The notes: generated by a model not told the origin, from the letters alone. Shown: positions 8,105 to 15,886, counted from the first letter of the stretch. The stretch is DNA of 41,345 bases from an uncultured Eggerthella sp. (GCA_900544455.1 UQVJ01000007.1:1-41345); one strand, 5' to 3'. A program made the numbers and translations.

Positions 8105-8557
8105 ATGCTTGTTGGCGTAATTTCCGACATACATGGGCATTTGAGCGAGCAGGCATACGATGCCTTGCAGCCGTGCGACATGATTCTGTGTGCGGGTGAC
8201 GTTGAGCGGCCATCCGTTCTCATGGAACTTGATGCCATCGCCCCAACGGTTGCGGTGTTAGGCAATTGCGATTCCAGCCTGCGGGGAATGAATATTCCCT
8301 TCGTGGCGTCTCCCCGTATTGGCGGGGTGCGCTTCTTTATGACGCATCGCCCTGAAGATATTGGCACCGTTGCTGAAGACGTACGCGTGGTGGTGCATGG
8401 GCATACCCACGTTCCTCGTGAAGAGCTTATCGACGGGGTTCTGTATTTGAACCCGGGGAGCGCTAGCAAGCCGCGTGGTGGCAGCAGGCGGGGCATTGCC
8501 CGTCTTGCTATCGACTCGGGCAAGGTTGCGGGCGTCGAATTCGTGACATGGGAATAG
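8105..8557 (+). CDS. YfcE/MJ0936-type metallophosphoesterase
   Basis: 150 residues, typical of small single-domain calcineurin-like phosphodiesterases. The metal and catalytic residues are in canonical order: D8 and H10 (SDIHGH), D32 (AGDVE), N54 (LGNCD), H81 (MTHR), H100 and H102 (HGHTHVP), then the NPGS turn. Family members hydrolyse phosphodiesters such as bis-pNPP with Mn2+; the natural substrate is unknown. Ribosome site GAAGGAG precedes the ATG. A hairpin without a T-run (8557-8562 with 8571-8576) follows. Confidence 0.9.
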   Translation: MLVGVISDIHGHLSEQAYDALQPCDMILCAGDVERPSVLMELDAIAPTVAVLGNCDSSLRGMNIPFVASPRIGGVRFFMTHRPEDIGTVAEDVRVVVHGHTHVPREELIDGVLYLNPGSASKPRGGSRRGIARLAIDSGKVAGVEFVTWE

Positions 8558-8642
8558 GCGGGGCGGCACTCCCGCCTGCGCGGTTGGGGAAGTGGCAAAA
8601 TAGGCGAAATAGCTAAAACGGGCACGCTTGAAAAATGGCAAG

Positions 8643-8671
8643 TTGACCCAAAGGGACTTGCCCGTTAGAAT
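8643..8671 (+). promoter_or_regulatory. tRNA-Lys promoter
   Basis: TTGACC (8643-8648), 17-nt spacer, TAGAAT (8666-8671). Transcription would begin about 17 nt before the mature tRNA 5' end. This is the cleanest promoter in the window. Confidence 0.75.
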
Positions 8672-8694
8672 ACATACTTACATTTTATGCATGT

Positions 8695-8770
8695 GCGCCG
8701 TTAGCTCAGCTGGTAGAGCAGGGGACTTTTAATCCCAAGGCCGCGGGTTCGATTCCCTCACGGCGCACCA
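8695..8770 (+). tRNA. tRNA-Lys (anticodon TTT)
   Basis: 76 nt with CCA encoded. The acceptor arms 8695-8701 and 8760-8766 pair perfectly, followed by discriminator A. The D-arm has GCTC/GAGC, the anticodon loop reads CTTTTAA, and the T-loop is TTCGATT. Two arm pairs look imperfect (27-43 as G/A, and one C/T in the T-stem), but all conserved tRNA positions are present. It decodes AAA/AAG lysine codons. Confidence 0.95.
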
Positions 8771-8780
8771 CTTCGCAACT

Positions 8781-8807
8781 AAGGCCCGCCGTAAGGCGGG
8801 CCTTTTG
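8781..8807 (+). terminator. tRNA-Lys terminator
   Basis: Ten-bp GC-rich stem (8781-8790 with 8795-8804), GTAA tetraloop, ending in TTTT. Confidence 0.87.
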
Positions 8808-9000
8808 CATTCAACGGGCGCCACTTTCGTTTTGGGCAATAGGAGATAGCTTTTGCCTATACTCTCTCTTGCCCATATCCCTCTTTCGCGGGTTTTGGCC
8901 CGTTGTTGCCGCTGTGGCTCTGCACGTTTTTTGCAGGATTCGCCCCGTAGGGGTGAATCGGCTTTGTTAGATCTGCCCTATTGCGGCAATCGGTCCATCT
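8808..9000. other. Gene-free stretch with several hairpins
   Basis: No convincing gene. Hairpins: 8833-8839 with 8869-8875 enclosing 8839-8843 with 8856-8860; and 8938-8946 with 8950-8958 around a GTA loop. The cluster may be a degenerate repeat or an unrecognised RNA. Confidence 0.4.
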
Positions 9001-9187
9001 GAAAACAAAAATCCCACCTTTTTTGCAACTTTTTTGCGATTAGGGACTCTTTTCTGCTCCCCTAAAGCGGAAATAGGCTGCCGCACAGCCGATTATCTGC
9101 GCTTTTGCATCGCGATCCGCGATCGGGGGAGTCCATGACAATCCCCAATCGCAAAAAAGTTGCAATCCGAGCCGTTTTTCTGTTTTC
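9001..9187. repeat. 187-bp inverted-repeat element, copy A
   Basis: The ends GAAAACA and TGTTTTC are inverted, and the inner arms share a TTGCAACTTTTTTGCGATT block (about 9023-9041) with its complement at about 9146-9164. The middle third resembles that of the element at 31345-31530 (GGAAA, CTGC and CTTTTG in the same order). There is no coding capacity. The size and structure fit a MITE or REP-like element. I do not know a name for this family. Confidence 0.72.
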
Positions 9188-9239
9188 AGCCTTCCCGCAA
9201 AGGGTTCAGGGTAGTGTCGGGGGATTGTGCGGCCCAGGT

Positions 9240-9330
9240 CCGGCGCTGCGGGATGGTCCGGCGTTGACGTTGCGGGATGATTCGGCGACGGTCTGGGCGC
9301 GGCGCTGCGAGATGATGCCGGAGGCGGCGA
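9240..9330. repeat. Degenerate GC-rich repeats
   Basis: TGCGRGATGRT occurs three times (9247-9257, 9271-9281, 9306-9316), with CGGCG blocks in between. It sits just outside inverted-repeat copy A. An open frame runs across it, but the composition looks non-coding. Confidence 0.45.
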
Positions 9331-9461
9331 CCCTTCGGGCGAATGCCTGCCATAGCAACCAAAAACCCTCATTAAGTGCGCGTTTGGGGTTGGTCTTCGT
9401 CTTCGTATGTGCATCCCTTGTGCAACTCGTGAACGTTTGCAGGGCGCATTTGGCCCTGTGT

Positions 9462-9467
9462 TAAAGT
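9462..9467 (+). promoter_or_regulatory. -10-like TAAAGT, possible leaderless start
   Basis: TAAAGT ends 8 nt before the ATG at 9476, with TTGCAG 19 nt upstream (9437-9442). No Shine-Dalgarno lies between. Confidence 0.35.
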
Positions 9468-9475
9468 CACCCAAC

Positions 9476-11377
9476 ATGACTTTTTCGCCTGCAACCACAG
9501 CCAAAGCCTACTGCTCATCGCACCGCGAGGGCGTTCTTGCCGTACTCAATTGGGCTTGCGTCCTATTAGTGGGTCCCTTGCTGTGTGCAGCTGTGGCTGA
9601 AACCCTCAGCCTTTCCGGCGTTTCTGGTCTTGAGCAAGGGTTTTTCCTACTCAATGCCTCTATCTATCTCTTTATCCACCTTGTTGCCTATTTGTTTATT
9701 CGCAGCACGCGCATTACTTGCCTGGCGGTGTTCCTGGTGGTGCTGGGATTCAGCGTGGCCAATCACTACGTTATTGCCTTTACGGGTATTCCCATCACGT
9801 TCGGTGATCTCATGTCTGCAGGGGTGGGCATGTCGGTGGCGGGTGGCTATGCATATGCGCTCGATGCCCAAGTGGTTCAGAGTCTGATCGCCGCACTCGT
9901 TTATGTGGCTGCCCTGTTTTTGATTCCTCGCTCGAAGCTGCGCGTGAATTTTGGGAGCAATCAGATGGCGCTAGCCGTAGTGGCTGTGGCTGCCGTGGGG
10001 TTGGGCGCTTACCTGTATGGCAGCGAAGACGCATGGAGCCACATCGACACGCACGAATGGAATCCTGCGTACCCCTATTCCCACTATGGCTTTGCGGCGA
10101 GCTTTGCATCGGATGCAGCTTCGTCTTCGATGGTGAATGCGGAAGGCTATGACATTGATGCCCTGTGGCAAACCGATGATGCATCGGGTGTAACCCAGGT
10201 TAATGTCGGACATGGATATCTGACCGAGGCGGATGGCGTGCCTGCATACACCCAGGCAACCGAAGAATCTCCCAATATCGTGGTGGTGATGAACGAATCG
10301 TTTTCCGATCTTACCACCTACTTGGAGGGCTACGAAACAAACATCGACCCAATGCCCTACGTGCGTTCGCTCATGAAGCGCGGCGACGTGGTTTCGGGCA
10401 CCTGCGCCGTTTCTTCGGATATGGGCACGGGTACAGCCAATTCTGAGTTCGAGTTCCTAACGGGCAATTCCATGGCCTATTTCAAGGGCAATACTCCGTA
10501 TGTTCAGTTCATTGACACGGAAACGCCCAGCCTGGCATCCCTGTTGGCTGGTCGCGGATACAGCACCATGGCCATGCATGCTTATGAGCGGGCTGGATAT
10601 AACCGTGTGAAAGTATATGACCGCCTTGGCTTCGAAGCATACAAGGGTATAGAAGATTTCGACGTTGACTTGGATTATGCTCGCGGTTATCCGACCGACG
10701 AGGCGAACTACCGTCAGCTTATTAAGGACTTCGAGGAAAATCGCGGTGGTGCTCCCCAGTTCCTGTTCGACATCACCATGCAGAATCACGGCGGCTACTA
10801 TGCGTCTGATTACGAATGGCCCGTTCGTGTTCACGAGGTCTCGCCGGTAAATTCATACGATGAATCGGTTATCGCCTACGAATCCAGTGTTCACATGGCA
10901 GATGAATCGGTGCGTCAGCTCATCTCGTACTTCGAAACGGTAGACGAGCCTACGGTCGTGCTCTTCTTCGGCGATCATGAGCCGCGCCTTTCCAATGAAT
11001 TTTACTCAAGCTGGTTTACCGACGAGAACGATCTCGATCTGGAAACCACGGCTCAACTTCATAAAACCCCCTTCTTCATATGGGGCAACTACGATTTGAA
11101 CACCGAATCGATCCAGAAAGGTTCGGTGGTTTCGCTAAACTATCTGTCTACGGTTCTGTTCCAGACAGCAGGGGTGCAGCTTTCGCCATACCAGGAATAC
11201 TTGGCGGATCTGCGCCTGGAGCACCCCGTTATTACCGCCCGCTACTTCACCACCGCGTTTGGCGACAAGGTTGGTACGATGCCTTCGGCGTTCACCGATT
11301 CGATCCGGGAGTACCAGTGGCTTCAATACAACTGCGTATTCGACCGCGCTCATCGCATCCCAGGATTCTATTCATAG
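9476..11377 (+). CDS. LTA-synthase-family membrane sulfatase
   Basis: 633 residues with about five N-terminal transmembrane helices (to about residue 190) and an extracellular alkaline-phosphatase-fold domain. Motifs match the LtaS/phosphoglycerol transferase family: metal ligand E274 (VVMNESFS), nucleophile T320 (GTANSEFEF), H438 (MQNHGGY), and D500/H501 (FFGDHEP). LtaS-type enzymes move glycerol-phosphate from phosphatidylglycerol onto a glycolipid or glycan outside the membrane; the exact polymer here is unknown. The start at 9476 gives a positively balanced N-terminus directly before the first helix; 23 codons upstream are open but look non-coding. The gene has no ribosome site, which fits a leaderless transcript. 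Confidence 0.88.
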   Translation: MTFSPATTAKAYCSSHREGVLAVLNWACVLLVGPLLCAAVAETLSLSGVSGLEQGFFLLNASIYLFIHLVAYLFIRSTRITCLAVFLVVLGFSVANHYVIAFTGIPITFGDLMSAGVGMSVAGGYAYALDAQVVQSLIAALVYVAALFLIPRSKLRVNFGSNQMALAVVAVAAVGLGAYLYGSEDAWSHIDTHEWNPAYPYSHYGFAASFASDAASSSMVNAEGYDIDALWQTDDASGVTQVNVGHGYLTEADGVPAYTQATEESPNIVVVMNESFSDLTTYLEGYETNIDPMPYVRSLMKRGDVVSGTCAVSSDMGTGTANSEFEFLTGNSMAYFKGNTPYVQFIDTETPSLASLLAGRGYSTMAMHAYERAGYNRVKVYDRLGFEAYKGIEDFDVDLDYARGYPTDEANYRQLIKDFEENRGGAPQFLFDITMQNHGGYYASDYEWPVRVHEVSPVNSYDESVIAYESSVHMADESVRQLISYFETVDEPTVVLFFGDHEPRLSNEFYSSWFTDENDLDLETTAQLHKTPFFIWGNYDLNTESIQKGSVVSLNYLSTVLFQTAGVQLSPYQEYLADLRLEHPVITARYFTTAFGDKVGTMPSAFTDSIREYQWLQYNCVFDRAHRIPGFYS

Positions 11378-11419
11378 GGAAGCGGGCGTCAGTATATATG
11401 GTGGCCTTGTGATGGCGCC

Positions 11420-11449
11420 TTGCAAAGAGAATAGGTGTTTTGCTAAAAT
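11420..11449 (+). promoter_or_regulatory. infA operon promoter
   Basis: TTGCAA (11420-11425), 18 nt, TAAAAT (11444-11449), with TG one base before the -10 (extended -10, TGCTAAAAT). It would drive infA and the ribosomal genes downstream. Confidence 0.6.
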
Positions 11450-11491
11450 CTCCATTTGCGTTTGACTACCTATTTGCTTGAAGGAGCTACC

Positions 11492-11710
11492 TTGGCTAAA
11501 GAAGATGCAATTGAACTGGAGGGCACCGTACTCGAGGCTCTTCCAAACGCTATGTTTAAGGTAGAGCTTGAAAACGGTCACACCATTCTTGCCCATATTT
11601 CCGGCAAGATGCGTATGCACTACATCAAGATCCTCCCTGGCGACAAGGTTCAGGTTGAACTCTCTGTATACGATCTCGATCGTGGTCGTATCACCTATCG
11701 CTACAAGTAA
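11492..11710 (+). CDS. infA: Translation initiation factor IF-1 (TTG start)
   Basis: A 72-residue OB-fold protein that binds the 30S A site during initiation. The product starts MAKEDAIELEG and ends RGRITYRYK, as in most bacterial IF-1, exactly the family length. The start is a TTG at 11492-11494, with AAGGAG at 11481-11486 as ribosome site. An upstream in-frame ATG at 11456 would add 12 residues before the conserved N-terminus and has no ribosome site, so it was rejected. First gene of the infA-rpmJ-rpsM-rpsK-rpsD-rpoA-rplQ cluster. Confidence 0.95.
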   Translation: MAKEDAIELEGTVLEALPNAMFKVELENGHTILAHISGKMRMHYIKILPGDKVQVELSVYDLDRGRITYRYK

Positions 11711-11895
11711 GTAGCAAGCTAGCGTACCTCACAGGGTGAAGTGCGCTTTTGTCGTTTGCGAGCCCGCGGCGCAAACGCATCCTAGTGGGGAAGGGGAAAC
11801 CCAAAGTCGCCCCATGAAGCGGAAACGAAACAAACTATCGCCTGCGGCTGGGCGTGGTAGATAAAAGAGAAACACATTACCGAAAGGAAATTGAA
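11711..11895 (+). other. Structured spacer between infA and rpmJ
   Basis: The 185-nt gap is long for this operon. It contains a hairpin (11753-11760 with 11770-11777) and G-rich/C-rich blocks able to pair downstream. No T-run, so read-through is expected. It could be a ribosomal-protein leader or a second promoter region. Confidence 0.35.
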
Positions 11896-12009
11896 ATGAA
11901 GGTACGTCCTTCGGTCAAGAAAATGTGCGACAAGTGCAAGATCATTCGACGCCATGGCAAGGTACTCGTAATCTGCGAGAACCCTCGTCACAAGCAGCGT
12001 CAGGGTTAA
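11896..12009 (+). CDS. rpmJ: 50S ribosomal protein L36
   Basis: 37 residues starting MKVRPSVKKMC and ending HKQRQG. The zinc-binding set is complete: C11, C14, C27, H32, so this is the zinc-containing (C+) form. Ribosome site AAAGGAAA precedes the ATG, and the next gene begins 19 nt after the stop. Position between infA and rpsM is the classical order. Confidence 0.96.
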   Translation: MKVRPSVKKMCDKCKIIRRHGKVLVICENPRHKQRQG

Positions 12010-12028
12010 AGAGAAAGGGAACGTATTC

Positions 12029-12397
12029 ATGGCACGTCTCGTTGGTGTCGACCTTCCTCGCGACAAGCGCATTGAAGTCGGCTTGACCTATATCTACGGC
12101 ATTGGCCTCACCACCTCCAAGAAGATCCTCGCAGAAACCGGTGTTAACCCCGATACCCGCGTAAACGATCTTACGGAAGATGAACTTTCCAAGCTTCGTG
12201 ACTACATCCAGGCTAACCTCACCACTGAGGGCGACCTGCACCGCGAAGTATCTCAGAATATTAAGCGCCTCATGGAAATCGGTTGCTACCGTGGCCTGCG
12301 TCATCGTCGTGGCCTGCCCGTTCGCGGTCAGCGCACTCACACGAACGCTCGTACGCGCAAAGGTCCCAAGCGTCAAATCGGTGGCAAGAAGAAGTAG
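12029..12397 (+). CDS. rpsM: 30S ribosomal protein S13
   Basis: 122 residues. The head protein S13 contacts the 50S subunit and P-site tRNA. Seen: N-terminal ARLVGVDLPRDKRIEVGLTY, the helix-two-turn-helix GIGLTTSKKILAETGV, the GLRHRRGLPVRGQRTHTNAR signature, and a Lys-rich tail that reaches the P site. Ribosome site GAAAGGGA. Confidence 0.97.
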   Translation: MARLVGVDLPRDKRIEVGLTYIYGIGLTTSKKILAETGVNPDTRVNDLTEDELSKLRDYIQANLTTEGDLHREVSQNIKRLMEIGCYRGLRHRRGLPVRGQRTHTNARTRKGPKRQIGGKKK

Positions 12398-12408
12398 AGG
12401 TGTAACTA

Positions 12409-12807
12409 GTGGCAGCTAAGAAAAACGTTCGCACGCGCATCAAGCGTTCTGACCGCAAGAACATCGCTGTTGGCGCTGCACACATCAAATCCACTTTCAA
12501 TAACACGATCGTTTCCATCACGGATCCTCAGGGCAATGTAATTTCCTGGCAGTCCGCTGGTACCGTCGGCTTTAAGGGCTCTCGTAAGTCCACGCCGTTT
12601 GCAGCTCAGATGGCAGCTGAGGCAGCAGCAAAGACCGCTATGGAGCATGGCTTGAAGAAGGTTGCTGTATTCGTGAAGGGTCCCGGTTCCGGTCGCGAAA
12701 CCGCTATCCGTTCCCTTCAGGCAGCTGGCCTCGAAGTAGCTAGCATCCAGGATTGCACCCCTATCCCGCACAACGGTTGCCGTCAGCGCAAGCGTCGTCG
12801 CGCCTAA
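12409..12807 (+). CDS. rpsK: 30S ribosomal protein S11 (GTG start)
   Basis: 132 residues of the 30S platform. Typical core NNTIVSITDPQGNVISW and the C-terminal PIPHNGCRQRKRRR are present. The start is a GTG at 12409, 12 nt after the rpsM stop, with AGAGG upstream; it gives a normal N-terminus (MAAKKNVRTR). Confidence 0.97.
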   Translation: MAAKKNVRTRIKRSDRKNIAVGAAHIKSTFNNTIVSITDPQGNVISWQSAGTVGFKGSRKSTPFAAQMAAEAAAKTAMEHGLKKVAVFVKGPGSGRETAIRSLQAAGLEVASIQDCTPIPHNGCRQRKRRRA

Positions 12808-12826
12808 CTGAAAGGATCGATACACT

Positions 12827-13423
12827 ATGGCAATTAACAGGACTCCGGTTCTCAAGCGTTGTCGCCAGCTCGGTCTGGATCCTTCTGTTCTCGGTTACAG
12901 CAGCAAGAAGGAATCCATCCGCCAGCCTAAGCGTCGTCGCAAGGAATCCGAATACGGTATGCAGCTGCGCGAGAAGCAGAAGGCCAAGTTCATCTATGGC
13001 GTTCTCGAGAAGCAGTTCCTCGGCTACTTCAAGCGCGCTAAGGCAATGCCCGGCATCACCGGTGACAACCTGATGCGTATCCTCGAGTCTCGTCTCGACA
13101 ACGTAGTATTCCGTCTCGGCTTCGCCAAGACCCGCAAGGAAGCTCGCCAGATCGTTACTCACGGTCACATTCAGGTAAACGGCCGTCGCGTAGACATCCC
13201 GTCTTTCCGCGTTCGTCCCGGCGACCTTGTTGCTGTTGCCCCCAAGGCTAAGGAACTCCTGGTTATCAAGAGCGCTCTCGTTTCCAACGAAGGTGTACAG
13301 GTTCCTGCATGGCTTGAGGTTGACATCGAAAAGCTGCAGGGCAGCGTTCTTGCTCTTCCCGAGCGTGAGCAGATTGACCTCGACATCAACGAGCAGCTTA
13401 TCGTCGAACTTTACTCGAAGTAA
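12827..13423 (+). CDS. rpsD: 30S ribosomal protein S4
   Basis: 198 residues. S4 nucleates 30S assembly by binding 16S rRNA and is often the autoregulator of this operon. The S4 RNA-binding fold is seen at LESRLDNVVFRLGFAKTRKEARQIVTHGHIQVNG in two pieces (about residues 86-125). The N-terminus has only one cysteine (C12), so this is the zinc-free (C-) form. Ribosome site AAAGGAT. Confidence 0.97.
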   Translation: MAINRTPVLKRCRQLGLDPSVLGYSSKKESIRQPKRRRKESEYGMQLREKQKAKFIYGVLEKQFLGYFKRAKAMPGITGDNLMRILESRLDNVVFRLGFAKTRKEARQIVTHGHIQVNGRRVDIPSFRVRPGDLVAVAPKAKELLVIKSALVSNEGVQVPAWLEVDIEKLQGSVLALPEREQIDLDINEQLIVELYSK

Positions 13424-13460
13424 CGTACGCACTGCGGTTTATTAAGGAGGCTTATTCAAT

Positions 13461-14411
13461 ATGACAGAGTTCATGAGGCCGACAGTAACGATCGAAGAGG
13501 TCAACGACACCGTTGCCCGCTTCATCGTGGAGCCGCTAGAGCGTGGCTACGGTTACACTCTTGGCAACTGCATGCGTCGTGTTCTGCTTTCGTCTCTCGA
13601 CGGAGCAAAGGCGACTGCAATTCAGATCGATGGTGTACAGCATGAGTTCACCACTGCTGAGGGTGTAATCGAGGACATCACCGATATCGTCTTGAACGTT
13701 AAGGGCCTGGTTTTCAGCGCCCTTAACGGTGACATCAGCGAGGCCACTGCGCATGTACATGCTGAGGGTCCTTGCACCGTTACTGGTGCCGATCTCGAGG
13801 TTCCCACCGAATTCTCTCTGATCAACCCCGAGCACGTCATCGCAACTGTTGCTGACGGCGGCACGCTTGAGATGACCGTCCGCATTGGCGTGGGTCGCGG
13901 ATATGTATCTGCCGAGCGCAACAAGCGCACGGAAGATCCTATCGGCATCATCCACGTTGACTCGCTGTTCTCGCCGGTTCGTCGCTGCACCATGGGTGTT
14001 ACTGACACCCGCGTTGGCCAGCGCACCGACTATGACAAGCTTGTTCTTGAAGTTGAGACTGATGGCTCCATCAACCCCACTGAGGCTGTGTGCCGTGCTG
14101 CGAACATTATTAACCAGTACATGGGCGCATTCCTCATGCTTGACGAGGTAGAGGAAGACGAAGAGGGCGAAGTAGTTTCCATCTTCGCTCCTGAAAACCA
14201 GGAGACCAACGCTGAGCTCGACAAGCAGATTGAGGATCTGGACCTTTCCGTTCGTTCCTACAACTGCTTGAAGCGCGCTGGTATCCACTCCGTTCGTCAG
14301 CTGGTTGAATATTCTGAGAACGACCTGCTCAACATCAGGAACTTTGGCGCGAAGTCCATCGAGGAAGTGAAGGACAAGCTCATTTCCATGGACCTCAATT
14401 TGAAGCAATAG
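13461..14411 (+). CDS. rpoA: RNA polymerase alpha subunit
   Basis: 316 residues. The N-terminal dimerisation domain (about 1-230) includes EPLERGYGYTLGNCMRRVLL and the RKTEDPIG-like loop (NKRTEDPIGIIHVDS). An acidic linker (EVEEDEEGEV) leads to the C-terminal domain (about 250-316) with the helix-hairpin-helix LLNIRNFGAKSIEEVKDKL that binds UP elements and activators. A strong Shine-Dalgarno (TAAGGAGG at 13443-13450) precedes the ATG. Confidence 0.98.
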   Translation: MTEFMRPTVTIEEVNDTVARFIVEPLERGYGYTLGNCMRRVLLSSLDGAKATAIQIDGVQHEFTTAEGVIEDITDIVLNVKGLVFSALNGDISEATAHVHAEGPCTVTGADLEVPTEFSLINPEHVIATVADGGTLEMTVRIGVGRGYVSAERNKRTEDPIGIIHVDSLFSPVRRCTMGVTDTRVGQRTDYDKLVLEVETDGSINPTEAVCRAANIINQYMGAFLMLDEVEEDEEGEVVSIFAPENQETNAELDKQIEDLDLSVRSYNCLKRAGIHSVRQLVEYSENDLLNIRNFGAKSIEEVKDKLISMDLNLKQ

Positions 14412-14422
14412 GAGATTTAAAG

Positions 14423-14899
14423 ATGAGGCACAACTATAAGGGCCGCAAGCTTGGCACTGACTTCAGCCATACCAAGGCCATGAAAAAGAGCCTTGTTGCT
14501 GCGCTGTTCACCAACGACCGCATCAAGACGGTTGAGGCGCGCGCCAAGGAAATCCGCCCCGATGTAGACAAGATCATCACCTGGGCAAAGAAGGGCGACC
14601 TGCATTCCCGCCGTCTTGCTATCGCAGCACTCGGTGACAAGGAACTGGTACGCGAGGTATTCGAGAAGGTTGCTCAGGGTCAGTTCGCTGATCGTCAGGG
14701 TGGCTACACTCGCATCATGAAGCTTGGTAACCGCAAGGGTGACAACGCTTCCATGGTAATCATGGAGCTCTGCACCGAGCCGGTACAGCCCAAGGAAAAG
14801 GCTGAAAAGCCTGCAGCTAAGAAGGAAGCTCCCAAGAAGGAAGAAAAGCCTGCAGAGGAGCCTAAGGCTGAAGAGGCAACCGAAGAGGCTGCTGAATAG
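14423..14899 (+). CDS. rplQ: 50S ribosomal protein L17 with acidic/basic tail
   Basis: 158 residues. The first ~115 carry the L17 fold: MRHNYKGRKLGTDFSHTKAM, VEARAKEIRPDVDKIITWAKKGDL and GGYTRIMKLGNRKGDNA. The remaining ~40 residues form a Lys/Glu/Ala/Pro-rich tail (KEKAEKPAAKKEAPKKEEK), an extension also seen in some Actinobacteria. Ribosome site GGAG 8 nt before the ATG; last gene of the operon. Confidence 0.96.
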   Translation: MRHNYKGRKLGTDFSHTKAMKKSLVAALFTNDRIKTVEARAKEIRPDVDKIITWAKKGDLHSRRLAIAALGDKELVREVFEKVAQGQFADRQGGYTRIMKLGNRKGDNASMVIMELCTEPVQPKEKAEKPAAKKEAPKKEEKPAEEPKAEEATEEAAE

Positions 14900-14920
14900 T
14901 TCTAGCGCTATATAGCTTTC

Positions 14921-14953
14921 AAAGGACCCGTTCGTAAGAGCGGGTCCTTTTTG
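14921..14953 (+). terminator. Ribosomal operon terminator
   Basis: Ten-bp stem (14921-14930 with 14941-14950), 10-nt loop, then TTTTT. Confidence 0.85.
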
Positions 14954-15258
14954 CTTTTATGCGGCCAATAGGCTCAACACGCAGCTTTCGATATCCTATG
15001 CCTCATGCGGCGATGTTGCAGGAGCGCCATCTAAGCGCATTTCGCTGCCGTTTCAGCTCCATGGCGACCGCTGACCTTCAAGGCAGCAAAGATAAGCCCA
15101 TAGAGCCCTCAACAACGTTCTGCGAAATTGCGATGGATCAATTTCAACAAGACCGTGGCGAAAACGTGATGTTCCAATTCTGTTCCGCATACCCGATTAC
15201 TATGGGTAACGCACTTTATGCTCTCATTGCGAATAAGAAAGTCGGGCTGATTTCTCAT
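14954..15258 (+). other. Spacer before the zinc-ribbon gene
   Basis: The frame of the next gene is open across this stretch, with candidate starts at 14959 and later. The translated text (many rare-looking residues, no conserved core) looks non-coding. No terminator, RNA gene or clear promoter is visible. Confidence 0.35.
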
Positions 15259-15681
15259 ATGGCACGTTTTAGCGGGAACAGTAATTTTAAACATCGTATG
15301 GCTCAATGGATGATGGGTCGATATGGTATCGATGAGCTCACCCAGGCTCTGATGCTTTTGGGATGCGCCTTCGTTCTGGTGAATTTCTTCGCGCATTCGA
15401 GCATCTTGTCAACGCTTGCTCTGCTGCTCATGGCGTTGGGCATTTTCCGTTGCTATTCAAAGAACATCGCAGCAAGGGCGCGCGAGTTGGCCAAGTATCA
15501 AGAGCTTATGGTGAAGCCCAAGGCCTGGTGGCGTCTATTTAATAAGAAGTGGATCAATCGCAAAACCACGATCTACTTCAAATGTAAAGGATGCGGGGCG
15601 GTTTTGAACGTGCCAAAGGGCAAGGGGAAGATTCTCGTTACCTGCCCAAAATGCGGCGCTAAAGAAGAGAAGCGTTCGTAA
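15259..15681 (+). CDS. Small membrane protein with C-terminal zinc ribbon
   Basis: 140 residues from the chosen start. An N-terminal QWMMGRYGIDELTQ segment is followed by two adjacent membrane helices (about 28-43 and 47-64), a basic linker, and a zinc ribbon near 111-135: CKGCGAVLNVPKGKGK then CPKCGA. The same layout (MAGRYG..L helix pair, YFRCP-C..VPRGKGKI-VTCPKCG) is known from uncharacterised small proteins in Firmicutes and Actinobacteria. No function is assigned. The start is uncertain: 15259 matches the family N-terminus, but an in-frame ATG at about 15169 or further up is possible, and no strong ribosome site is visible. Confidence 0.7.
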   Translation: MARFSGNSNFKHRMAQWMMGRYGIDELTQALMLLGCAFVLVNFFAHSSILSTLALLLMALGIFRCYSKNIAARARELAKYQELMVKPKAWWRLFNKKWINRKTTIYFKCKGCGAVLNVPKGKGKILVTCPKCGAKEEKRS

Positions 15682-15720
15682 CCTCAATTCTCTTGGTGGA
15701 TAGTATTATCACCATGTAAT

Positions 15721-15766
15721 CCACATAATGTGTTCGTAATTATTCTTGCATACTACATATAGTATG
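15721..15766 (+). promoter_or_regulatory. Tandem NrdR-like boxes before nrdD
   Basis: CTACATATAG at 15753-15762, inside an 18-bp inverted repeat (15749-15766), fits the NrdR consensus CWATATATWG with one change. A weaker match (15721-15730) lies 32 bp upstream, close to the three-helical-turn spacing typical of paired NrdR boxes. A TATAGT -10-like hexamer overlaps the strong box, as expected for repression. Confidence 0.6.
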
Positions 15767-15842
15767 TTTCCTGCCCAAAAATACTGTGCCGCTTAGAAAA
15801 TCAAGGGGTTATTTATAAATTTCTTGGGCGTAATATAGGCAT

Positions 15843-15877
15843 CGCTAGCTTAACCACTGCTAGCGTAGCGATCGCTA
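15843..15877 (+). promoter_or_regulatory. Nested hairpins in the nrdD leader
   Basis: CGCTAGC (15843-15849) pairs with GCTAGCG (15859-15865); directly after is the 12-bp palindrome TAGCGATCGCTA (15866-15877). ATCGCTA (15841-15847) could instead pair with TAGCGAT (15866-15872), so two exclusive folds exist. Confidence 0.4.
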
Positions 15878-15886
15878 TAGATACAA

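Noticed and set aside
9105..9464. Open frame over copy A and GC-rich repeats
   Set aside because: Explained by repeats; no conserved sequence or ribosome site.
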